A stretch of DNA of 7,019 nucleotides, taken from NCBI GenBank assembly GCA_035574175.1, contig DATLZB010000019.1:1-7019 (forward strand), given 5' to 3'. The stretch is from DATLZB01 sp035574175 (GTDB taxonomy: Bacteria; Pseudomonadota; Alphaproteobacteria; Rhizobiales; Hyphomicrobiaceae). Below the pieces are notes generated by a model. It made no database searches, was not told the DNA's origin, and was given only the letters and a program-made list of their open reading frames with translations. Position 1 is the stretch's first letter, and every line of letters begins with the position of its first letter. Shown here piece by piece: positions 1 to 5,298 of the stretch. The position numbers and the translations under genes were made by a program.

Positions 1-438
1 CTCTTCGGGCGTCCCGAGCACGGTTTCCTCCCGCCGCGCCTTCCCGGGGTCGGCGCCGGCCGGCTCGGGCACGCTCGACGCCCGCGCTACCTCCGCGGGT
101 GCAGCCACCGGCGCGGTGCGCTCTTTGGGGTCGCGGGCGGCAGCCTCGAGCACTTCAGAGGCGGCGATCACGTCGATGTTGATCGCATCGATTTCGCTGC
201 CGCCGCCCCCGACGATCGCATGCCCAGTGCCGTGTACGACTGCGAGCAGCAGACCGCCGTGGATGGCGATTGCCGCCGCGAGGCTCACCATCTCGTTCCG
301 GTCCAGAGCCCGACGAGCCGGCGGCAGGACCAGGCCGCTCAGCACCGGTTGGCCGGCGGCCCTTTGGGCCTCGTCCACCGCTGCAAGCTGCGCCCTCGCG
401 GTTGCGGCGTCCCGGGCTGGGGGCTCCTCGTGTGACAT
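1..438 (-). CDS. TonB-family energy transducer, N-terminal part (runs off left edge)
   Basis: The reading frame is open from an ATG at 438 down to base 1, giving 146 residues with no stop. Residues 1-50 are a charged cytoplasmic stretch, and residues 51-68 form one hydrophobic membrane segment (VSLAAAIAIHGGLLLAVV). The Ile-His-Gly in this segment matches the His of the E. coli TonB anchor (H20), which couples to ExbB/ExbD. The Ser four residues before that His in TonB is Ala56 here. After the membrane span comes INIDVIAASEVLEA, which aligns with the start of the periplasmic part of TonB, and then an Ala/Pro/Glu-rich linker as in TonB and TolA. The expected C-terminal TonB domain, which contacts outer-membrane receptors, lies outside the window, so TolA or another single-span TonB-like protein cannot be excluded. 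No strong Shine-Dalgarno sequence precedes the ATG. The gene diverges from the FMN reductase gene. The family call is an inference from the anchor and linker only. Confidence 0.62.
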   Translation of the reverse strand, partial: MSHEEPPARDAATARAQLAAVDEAQRAAGQPVLSGLVLPPARRALDRNEMVSLAAAIAIHGGLLLAVVHGTGHAIVGGGGSEIDAINIDVIAASEVLEAAARDPKERTAPVAAPAEVARASSVPEPAGADPGKARREETVLGTPEE

Positions 439-614
439 GTTCGGCGGGCAATCGATTCGTTTAAGGCACGAAATGTGGCTCGGGCCCGTTACCGAGGCAA
501 CCGGTGCCCGTCCAACGGCTACCATGGCGTACTATATTGGCTCGTGGCACAGCCGCGAAAGGCGCCGGGAAATCCGTGGCAAAGTTGCGTGCAAGCCGGG
601 GTTGAGGCCGACAC
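439..614. promoter_or_regulatory. Divergent intergenic region between the TonB-like gene and the FMN reductase
   Basis: This 176-nt gap separates two genes that point away from each other, so it should hold promoters for both. I see no gene or RNA in it. AT-rich islands occur at 451-464, which contains the palindrome AATCGATT, and at 530-538, where TATATT could serve as a -10 element for the rightward gene. No convincing -35 partner sits at the right distance for either. No Fur-like or Irr-like iron box is recognisable, so iron control of the TonB-like gene is not supported by sequence. Confidence 0.3.
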
Positions 615-1205
615 ATGGATCAGGCAGTCCGATTGCTGTTTATCGCAGGTAGTGCGCGGGAGGCGTCATTCAACAAGCGGCTCGCCCGGCTCGGTGCTGA
701 GATTGCCACCGCCAACGGCCTTCCGGCAACTTTTGCCGACCTCGGCGACTATCCCATGCCGATTTACGACGGCGACCTTGAGTCCCGCGAAGGCCCGCCC
801 GAGAACGCGCGCAAGCTGAAGGCGCTGATGCAGGTTCATGACGGCATTTTCATCGCCTCACCCGAATACAACGCCGGCATTACGCCCTTGCTCAAGAACG
901 CGCTCGATTGGGTAAGCCGCGTCCGCGAGGAGGGCGAGGCGCCGTTGCAGGTCTACAAGACCCGGGTGTTTGCCATCTCCGGCGCCTCACCCGGCCGTTT
1001 CGGCGCTGTGCGCGGCCTGATTGCGCTGCGCCAGAGCCTGACGCTCGGCATGGGAGCGCTCGTGCTGCCCGAGCAAGTCGCCATTGCCAACGCCGCCGAA
1101 GCCTTTGACGAGCAGGGGCACTTGAAGGACAAGGGGCAGCAGGAGATGTTGAAGGCGCTCATCCAAAAGCTCGCCCGCGCGGCTAGGATACTGCACGGGG
1201 AATGA
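615..1205 (+). CDS. NAD(P)H-dependent FMN reductase family flavoprotein
   Basis: This 196-residue protein fits the flavodoxin-like NADPH-dependent FMN reductase family (ChrR/ArsH/azoreductase-like), soluble enzymes that use NAD(P)H to reduce bound FMN, quinones or other acceptors. Residues 12-19 (GSAREASF), after the first beta strand RLLFIAG, form the FMN phosphate loop. SPEYNAG at 82-88 is the family signature that contacts the flavin ring and is followed by the usual PLLKNALDW helix at 91-99. Gly-rich SGASPGRFG at 122-130 is the second cofactor-binding loop. Length is normal for the family and the protein looks intact. The substrate cannot be read from the sequence. Only a weak purine stretch (GAGG at 604-607) precedes the ATG at 615, but the next Met is too far in to keep the FMN loop. 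It is followed by pyrF after 83 nt, and a functional link with pyrF is not evident. Confidence 0.93.
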   Translation: MDQAVRLLFIAGSAREASFNKRLARLGAEIATANGLPATFADLGDYPMPIYDGDLESREGPPENARKLKALMQVHDGIFIASPEYNAGITPLLKNALDWVSRVREEGEAPLQVYKTRVFAISGASPGRFGAVRGLIALRQSLTLGMGALVLPEQVAIANAAEAFDEQGHLKDKGQQEMLKALIQKLARAARILHGE

Positions 1206-1276
1206 GCACCCTATCTGCCTGGTGCTTTGACAGGCTGGCCGGCTCGTGCTCCATCCCTGGTACCACCAGCCGGCCA
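1205..1276 (+). promoter_or_regulatory. Cluster of alternative hairpins between the FMN reductase and pyrF
   Basis: Three perfect inverted repeats lie in the 83-nt gap. AGCACC (1205-1210) pairs with GGTGCT (1221-1226). GCCTG (1217-1221) pairs with CAGGC (1231-1235) and competes with the first stem for base 1221. TGGCCGGCT (1236-1244) pairs with AGCCGGCCA (1268-1276) across a 23-nt loop and ends 12 nt before the pyrF ATG. No run of T follows any stem, so an ordinary intrinsic terminator is unlikely. The mutually exclusive stems could be a weak terminator of the first gene or a leader that controls pyrF. The role is an inference; the repeats are seen directly. Confidence 0.35.
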
Positions 1277-1288
1277 TGAGCCCGCCAG

Positions 1289-2005
1289 ATGTCGATGATG
1301 CCTGCCAGCGACCGCCTCATCGTAGCGCTCGACACGCCGACCACAGAGCGGGCGCGGGCGTTGGTGCGAACGCTCGGTAGTGCTGCGGGGATTTACAAGA
1401 TTGGGCTCGAACTCGCCCTGGGAGGCGGCCTCGCCTTTGTCGAGGATTTGGTTCGTACCGGCAAGCGCGTCTTCCTCGACATGAAGCTGCTCGACATCCC
1501 GAACACCGTTGAGCGGGCGACGGCCAATGCCGCGCGATTGGGGATAGAGTTCCTCACCGTACATGGGCAGGACCGCAAGACATTGGAAGCCGCCGTGCGC
1601 GGCCGCGGCCGGGCCGACACGAAGCTGCTCGCCGTTACCGTGCTGACCAGCCTCGATGCAGCCGACTTGCGAGAGCAAGGCATCGCCGGACTGTCTCCGG
1701 TAGAGCTGACGGTGGCACGCGCGAAGCTCGCCGCGGCGGCGGGCTTCGACGGAGTTGTTGCTTCGAGCAATGAGGCGGCGGCGATTCGGGACGCCGTCGG
1801 CGCGGGCTTACTGATCGTCACGCCGGGCATCAGGCCGGCTGGCGAGGCGCCGCAAGACCAGACTCGCGTTGCGACCCCGGCAACCGCCATCCGGGCCGGC
1901 GCGACGCACTTGGTCGTCGGCCGTCCGATCACCGCCGCGGTCGACCCGGCAGCAGCCGCAACCTCGATCTGCCGCGAGATCGACGAGGCGCTTCGACAGA
2001 CTTGA
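1289..2005 (+). CDS. pyrF: Orotidine 5'-phosphate decarboxylase
   Basis: PyrF decarboxylates OMP to UMP, the last step of de novo pyrimidine synthesis, as a cytoplasmic TIM-barrel dimer. The 238-residue length is typical of the bacterial short form. The first strand has IVALDTP with Asp15, and Lys37 lies in IYKIGLEL. The catalytic tetrad motif appears as FLDMKLLDIPNTV with Asp64, Lys66 and Asp69. TPGIRP at 178-183 and DQTRVATPATAI at 190-201 form the phosphate-binding side, and HLVVGRPIT at 207-215 completes the barrel. The usual His before the second Asp (KFHDIPNTV in many homologues) is Leu68 here, a tolerated position. Three Met codons (1289, 1295, 1298) could start the protein; the barrel begins only around residue 9, so all give a complete enzyme. 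No clear Shine-Dalgarno site decides between them. trmD begins 16 nt after the stop, so the two genes are probably co-transcribed. Confidence 0.97.
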   Translation: MSMMPASDRLIVALDTPTTERARALVRTLGSAAGIYKIGLELALGGGLAFVEDLVRTGKRVFLDMKLLDIPNTVERATANAARLGIEFLTVHGQDRKTLEAAVRGRGRADTKLLAVTVLTSLDAADLREQGIAGLSPVELTVARAKLAAAAGFDGVVASSNEAAAIRDAVGAGLLIVTPGIRPAGEAPQDQTRVATPATAIRAGATHLVVGRPITAAVDPAAAATSICREIDEALRQT

Positions 2006-2021
2006 AACCGGCGAGAATACT

Positions 2022-2750
2022 GTGCCGCACTTCCCACAAAGCTCTGGCCGGCCACCGTGGCGGGCGATCGTGCTGACCATCTTTCCGGAGCTGTTTCCGG
2101 GACCCCTTCACGCCTCGCTGGCCGGAAGCGCGCTCGACGCCGGCATCTGGTCACTCGAGACCGTGGACATCCACGATTTCGGCGTTGGCCGCCATGCCAC
2201 CGTCGACGACCATCCCGCGGGCGGAGGCGCCGGCATGGTGATGCGCTGCGACGTGCTGGGCGCTGCCATCGACGCCGCCCGCGCCAAGGCCCCCGGCCTT
2301 CCTGCCGTTTACCTGTCGCCGCGCGGCCGCCTGCTCGACCAGGCCCAGGTGCGCGAGTTTGCCGCTGGGCCGGGGCTGATGCTGCTTGCCGGCCGCTTCG
2401 AGGGCATCGATGAGCGCGTGATCGCCGGCCGCGGGCTCCTCGAGCTATCCATCGGCGATTATGTGCTCTCAGGCGGCGAAATCGCTGCCATGGTCGTCAT
2501 CGACGCCTGCGTGCGGCTCCTGCCTGGAGTGGTCGGCAGCGTTGCTTCGCTTGCGGAGGAAAGCTTCACGGAGGGCCTCCTCGAATACCCCCAGTACACC
2601 CGCCCGCGCGAGTGGGAAGGCCGCACGATCCCCGAGGTACTGCTCTCCGGCAACCATGCCAGGATCGCCCAATGGCGCCGCGCCGAGGCAGAGCGGTTGA
2701 CCCGTGAACGTCGGCCGGATCTGTGGACAAGGCGCAACAAGTCGCGCTGA
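2022..2750 (+). CDS. trmD: tRNA (guanine-37-N1)-methyltransferase
   Basis: TrmD uses S-adenosylmethionine to methylate N1 of G37 next to the anticodon, which prevents +1 frameshifting. I place the start at GTG 2022, behind the purine stretch GGCGAGA (2010-2016), giving 242 residues. The frame is open further upstream, but a longer protein would overlap pyrF and match nothing in the family. The conserved core WRAIVLTIFPELFPG starts at residue 13. DFGVGRHATVDDHPAGGGAGMVM at 52-74 is the family hallmark. The trefoil-knot SAM site shows LSPRG (98-102), GRFEGIDER (124-132) and SIGDYVLSGGE (143-153). Arg165 matches E. coli R154. Glu180 stands where E. coli has the proposed base Asp169 (EESF against EDSF). 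LLEYPQYTRP and the C-terminal RRAEAERLTRERRPDLW tail are typical of alphaproteobacteria. rpsP and rimM, the usual upstream partners, are absent; rplS follows after 136 nt. Confidence 0.97.
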   Translation: MPHFPQSSGRPPWRAIVLTIFPELFPGPLHASLAGSALDAGIWSLETVDIHDFGVGRHATVDDHPAGGGAGMVMRCDVLGAAIDAARAKAPGLPAVYLSPRGRLLDQAQVREFAAGPGLMLLAGRFEGIDERVIAGRGLLELSIGDYVLSGGEIAAMVVIDACVRLLPGVVGSVASLAEESFTEGLLEYPQYTRPREWEGRTIPEVLLSGNHARIAQWRRAEAERLTRERRPDLWTRRNKSR

Positions 2751-2829
2751 TCGATCCTCCATCGACAACCGCGGATTTTCCGGCTATTAGGCCGCTTGAC
2801 AGCTTCCCCGAACGGACAGCCCGGGCAAG

Positions 2830-2851
2830 TGTCGCTGGCACCCCAGCGGCA
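2830..2851 (+). promoter_or_regulatory. Strong hairpin in the rplS leader
   Basis: Bases 2830-2838 (TGTCGCTGG) pair with 2843-2851 (CCAGCGGCA) through nine positions, eight Watson-Crick and one G-T wobble (2832/2849), closing a four-base loop (CACC). The stem ends 35 nt before the rplS ATG in the 136-nt gap after trmD. No T-run follows, so a standard terminator is unlikely. It could be a processing site, a partial attenuator, or a ribosomal-protein leader used to adjust L19 made relative to TrmD. The pairing is seen; the role is an inference. Confidence 0.45.
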
Positions 2852-2886
2852 GCCCAACCGCCGCCCGAACCCGACCGAGGTGCCCC

Positions 2887-3573
2887 ATGGACATCCTTCA
2901 GGCGCTCGAGAAGGAGCAAATGGACGCGATCAGCGCCAAGCGCACCGTGCCCGATTTCGAGCCCGGCGACACCGTCAAGGTGATGGTTAAGGTGATCGAA
3001 GGCGAAGGCGACAAGCAGACGGTGCGTCTGCAGGCATATGAGGGAGTGGTCATCTCCCGCTCCGGCAGCGGGCTCAACGAGAGCTTCACGGTGCGGAAGA
3101 TCTCTTATGGCGAGGGCGTGGAGCGGGTGTTTCCCGTCTACTCGCCCTACATCGCCGAGATCGAGGTGGTGCGCCGCGGCAAGGTGCGTCGCGCCAAGCT
3201 CTATTATCTGCGCGGCCGGCGCGGCAAGTCCGCACGTATCGCCGAGCGCTCCGACGCTCGCGCCAAGCGCCAGAGCGCAGCCTTCAAGGGCTTCAAGAAG
3301 CCGAAGGGCGAGCCCGATGACCTCAAGCGAATCAAGGGCGTCACCGCCGACCTTGAGCAGCAGCTCAGGAAGTTCAACGTCCTTAAGTACGAGCAGATTG
3401 CCGCCTTTTCCGACGACGACATTGCCAACCTGGACGAGGCCTTGAAGCTCGACGGGCGCATAGAGAAGGAGGACTGGGTCGGCCAGGCGCAGCGCCTGAT
3501 GGCCGAGCAGGCCGCAGCCGAAGTCCCGTCCGAGGAGGAGGCTGGCGAGGGGAAGGTGGCATCCAAGTCTTAA
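2887..3573 (+). CDS. rplS: 50S ribosomal protein L19 with C-terminal helix-hairpin-helix-like extension
   Basis: L19 is a large-subunit protein at the interface with the 30S subunit. Residues 1-118 are a complete L19: FEPGDTVKVMVKVIEG, AYEGVVISRSGSGLNESFTVRKI, YGEGVERVFP and the terminal VVRRGKVRRAKLYYLRGRRGKSARI. A few extra residues (around GDKQTV, 41-46) lengthen one loop compared with related L19s. The protein is 228 residues, while bacterial L19 is usually about 115-180. Residues 119-143 are a basic linker. Residues 144-206 (from DDLKRIKGV to EDWVGQAQRLM) form a second domain resembling the helix-hairpin-helix tail found on alphaproteobacterial L21 and NuoE. The last 20 residues are acidic. 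A good Shine-Dalgarno site, GAGG at 2877-2880, lies 6 nt before the ATG. The L19 identity is certain; the role of the tail is unknown. Confidence 0.97.
   Translation: MDILQALEKEQMDAISAKRTVPDFEPGDTVKVMVKVIEGEGDKQTVRLQAYEGVVISRSGSGLNESFTVRKISYGEGVERVFPVYSPYIAEIEVVRRGKVRRAKLYYLRGRRGKSARIAERSDARAKRQSAAFKGFKKPKGEPDDLKRIKGVTADLEQQLRKFNVLKYEQIAAFSDDDIANLDEALKLDGRIEKEDWVGQAQRLMAEQAAAEVPSEEEAGEGKVASKS
3316..3504 (+). other. Accessory helix-hairpin-helix-like domain within L19
   Basis: These codons encode L19 residues 144-206. The pattern is DDLKxIKGV, then DLEQQLRKFNV, then YEQIAAFSDDDIANLDEAL, then LDGRIEKEDWVGQA. I know this layout from C-terminal tails of alphaproteobacterial ribosomal protein L21 and NADH dehydrogenase subunit NuoE (consensus roughly LKxIxGVGPxLExxL, FxQIAxxxxxDI, GRIEREDWxxQAK). 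The second Gly of the usual GVG hairpin is Thr153 here, so the hairpin may have lost part of its nucleic-acid-binding character. The family link is from memory of the pattern, not from a search. Confidence 0.7.
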
Positions 3574-3633
3574 CGGCTGCATGCCGCCAGCGCTTGCGGG
3601 CCGGGGTCTTTGCATTACATTCTGGGACCGAGT

Positions 3634-3651
3634 GATCGACTGCGCTCGATC
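3634..3651 (+). repeat. Short perfect inverted repeat between rplS and map
   Basis: GATCGA (3634-3639) and TCGATC (3646-3651) are a perfect 6-bp inverted repeat around a six-base loop, in the 99-nt gap between rplS and map. A wobble pair (3633/3652) can extend the stem by one. No T-run follows, so it is not a convincing terminator. It lies 21 nt before the map ATG. An operator or a mild leader structure are alternatives. Confidence 0.3.
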
Positions 3652-3672
3652 GTCCTGGCAACACCAGCCTGC

Positions 3673-4497
3673 ATGTCCAACCTTGAATTCAGCCGCGCCC
3701 CCCAGCGCGAGGGTCAGATCAAGCTGCACGGGCCAGCGGCCTTCGCCGGCATGCGCAAGGCCGGCCAGCTTGCGGCTCGTGCCCTCGACATGCTGGTGCC
3801 CCATGTACGCCCCGGCGTCACCACCGAGTATCTCGACGAGCTGGTACTCAGGTTTGCCCTCGACCACGGAGCCTACCCGGCTCCTCTCAACTACCGGGGC
3901 TTTCCGAAGTCGATCTGCACCTCCGTCAACCACGTTGTCTGCCATGGCATCCCCGGTCCCAAGCCACTGCGCGAGGGAGACATCGTCAACATCGACGTGA
4001 CGCTGGTGCTCGACGGCTGGCACGGCGACACTAGCCGCATGTATGCGGTGGGCGCCGTCAGCCGCCGCGCCCAGCGCCTGATGGATGTGACCTACGAGGC
4101 GCTGCTGCGCGGCATCGATGCCGTCCGGCCCGGCCTCACCACGGGGCATATCGGCGCCGCCATCCAACGCTATGCCGAGTCGCAGCGCTGCAGCGTGGTA
4201 CGCGATTTCTGCGGCCACGGGCTCGGTCAAGTATTCCACGACCGGCCCAACATCCTTCACTATGGCGAGCCTGGCGAAGGGATCGAACTGAAGCCGGGCA
4301 TGCTGTTCACGATCGAGCCCATGATCAACCTCGGCAAGGCAGCGGTGAAGGTGCTGGCCGACGGCTGGACTGCGGTTACCCGCGACCGCGAGCTCTCCGC
4401 CCAGTTCGAGCACACCGTCGGAGTCACGGCGGACGGCTGCGAAGTGTTCACCTTTTCCCCGCTCGGTCTCGACAAGCCGCCCTATCCGTCGGCCTGA
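3673..4497 (+). CDS. map: Methionine aminopeptidase, type I
   Basis: Map removes the N-terminal methionine from nascent proteins when the second residue is small; it is an essential cytoplasmic metalloenzyme of the pita-bread fold. The frame is open from a TTG at 3610, but ATG 3673 gives 274 residues, close to the usual 255-275, and starts just before the conserved helix (AAFAGMRKAGQLAARAL). All metal and catalytic residues are present: His91 in NHVVCHGIP, Asp108 in NIDVT, Asp119 in HGDTSRMY, His182 in CGHGLG, His189 in VFHDRP, Glu215 in FTIEPM and Glu246 in SAQFEHT. There is no N-terminal zinc-finger extension and no 60-residue type II insert. No clear Shine-Dalgarno site precedes the ATG, which leaves some doubt about the exact start. 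radC follows after 18 nt, a pairing I recall from other Rhizobiales, so the two are probably one transcript. Confidence 0.97.
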   Translation: MSNLEFSRAPQREGQIKLHGPAAFAGMRKAGQLAARALDMLVPHVRPGVTTEYLDELVLRFALDHGAYPAPLNYRGFPKSICTSVNHVVCHGIPGPKPLREGDIVNIDVTLVLDGWHGDTSRMYAVGAVSRRAQRLMDVTYEALLRGIDAVRPGLTTGHIGAAIQRYAESQRCSVVRDFCGHGLGQVFHDRPNILHYGEPGEGIELKPGMLFTIEPMINLGKAAVKVLADGWTAVTRDRELSAQFEHTVGVTADGCEVFTFSPLGLDKPPYPSA

Positions 4498-4515
4498 GTT
4501 TGAAGCGAGGAGCCG

Positions 4516-5253
4516 ATGGCGACCGGCGACGGCAAGATGGACGAAGCGCCAGCGGGCAAGCAGCGGGAGTTGTTCGAGGTAGCGCCGGGCTACGTCGGCC
4601 ATCGCCAGCGGCTGCGCGCCAGGTTCATGCGGGGCGGCCCCGACGCCCTGCCGGATTACGAGCTGCTGGAGCTTGTGCTGTTCCGTGCCGTTCCGCGCCG
4701 CGATACCAAGGACCTCGCCAAGCGGCTGCTCAACCGCTTCGGCACCTTCGCCGAGGTGCTCAATGCCCCTGAGCCGCTCATCAAGGAGGTGCCGGGCGCC
4801 GGCGACCGTGTTGTGGAGGAACTTAAGCTCGTCCGCGCCGCGGCGTTGAGGCTGATGCGTAGCGAGATATTGAGGCGGCCGGCCTTGTCCTCGTGGAGCC
4901 AGGTGGTCGAGTATTGCCGTGCGGCAATGGGCTATGAGGCCCGCGAACAGTTCCGCATCCTGTTTCTTGACAAGAAGAACCACCTTATCGCCGACGAGCT
5001 GCAGCAGGAGGGCACCGTCGACCACACGCCCGTGTACGTGCGCGAGGTGTTGAAGCGCGCCCTCGAGCTCTCAGCCACCGCCATCATCTTGGTGCACAAT
5101 CACCCTTCGGGCGACCCCACCCCATCGCGCGCGGACATCGACATGACCAAACTCATCATCGATGCTGGCCGCCCATTGGGCGTCACCGTCCATGACCACA
5201 TCATCGTTGGCCGCGAGGGTCACGTGAGCTTCAGGGGATTGAGGCTGATTTAG
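4516..5253 (+). CDS. radC: RadC-family JAMM-domain protein (UPF0758)
   Basis: RadC proteins have an N-terminal helix-hairpin-helix region and a C-terminal JAMM (MPN-like) metal-binding fold. The old DNA-repair assignment is doubtful and the true activity is unknown. Residues 26-75 carry the family start YVGHRQRLRARFMRGG...LPDYELLELVLF. Residues 79-110 contain the hairpin EVPGAGDRVVEELKLV. The JAMM site is complete: Glu161, and His194, His196, Ser204 and Asp207 in HNHPSGDPTPSRAD. Length (245) fits the family, and the protein looks intact. The purine-rich GCGAGGAG (4505-4512) just before ATG 4516 is the best ribosome-binding signal in the rightward block, though an in-frame ATG at 4537 is also possible. 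It lies 18 nt after map. The stop codon overlaps the left arm of the downstream inverted repeat. Confidence 0.95.
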   Translation: MATGDGKMDEAPAGKQRELFEVAPGYVGHRQRLRARFMRGGPDALPDYELLELVLFRAVPRRDTKDLAKRLLNRFGTFAEVLNAPEPLIKEVPGAGDRVVEELKLVRAAALRLMRSEILRRPALSSWSQVVEYCRAAMGYEAREQFRILFLDKKNHLIADELQQEGTVDHTPVYVREVLKRALELSATAIILVHNHPSGDPTPSRADIDMTKLIIDAGRPLGVTVHDHIIVGREGHVSFRGLRLI

Positions 5254-5288
5254 CGCCGGCTTCGACATATTGCGGTATTGCCGGCGCT
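5252..5288. terminator. Candidate bidirectional terminator between convergent genes
   Basis: AGCGCCGGC (5252-5260) and GCCGGCGCT (5280-5288) are a perfect 9-bp GC-rich inverted repeat with a 19-nt loop, placed exactly between the convergent ends of radC (5253) and the binding-protein gene (5299). The loop can add a small ATA/TAT pairing (5267-5269 with 5276-5278). Only short T runs follow in either direction, so efficiency as an intrinsic terminator is uncertain. The position favours a shared terminator. Confidence 0.5.
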
Positions 5289-5298
5289 CGGGTTTGCC

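Noticed and set aside
116..652. A 178-codon plus-strand open frame crossing the TonB-like gene and the divergent gap
   Set aside because: It overlaps the TonB-like anchor antisense and runs into the FMN reductase start; its composition is low-complexity Ser/Arg/Ala with no motif.
1276..1380. A short upstream open frame (ATG 1276, stop at 1380) overlapping the start of pyrF
   Set aside because: The ATG lies in the right arm of an inverted repeat without a ribosome-binding site, and the peptide is unremarkable; chance is the simpler explanation.
1869..2021. Longer upstream start for trmD, adding 51 residues
   Set aside because: The extension overlaps pyrF, is Arg/Pro/Ser-rich and does not resemble any TrmD N-terminus; GTG 2022 sits behind a purine stretch just after the pyrF stop.
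1393..2154. A 253-codon minus-strand open frame opposite pyrF and the start of trmD
   Set aside because: pyrF is unambiguous on the plus strand; this frame is an antisense shadow with a Ser/Arg/Ala-rich product.
2796..2824. TTGACA at 2796-2801 as a -35 element for rplS
   Set aside because: The matching -10 position is GC-only (around 2819-2824), so no promoter can be supported from sequence alone.
3610..3672. TTG start adding 21 residues to Map
   Set aside because: The added residues match nothing in type I methionine aminopeptidases, and the ATG at 3673 gives the normal length.
2566..5025. An 819-codon open frame on the minus strand spanning the end of trmD, all of rplS and map, and most of radC
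   Set aside because: It lies opposite four well-identified genes, so its lack of stops follows from their GC-rich codon use. The translation shows no recognisable domain and is rich in Leu/Gly/His/Ala as expected from antisense reading.
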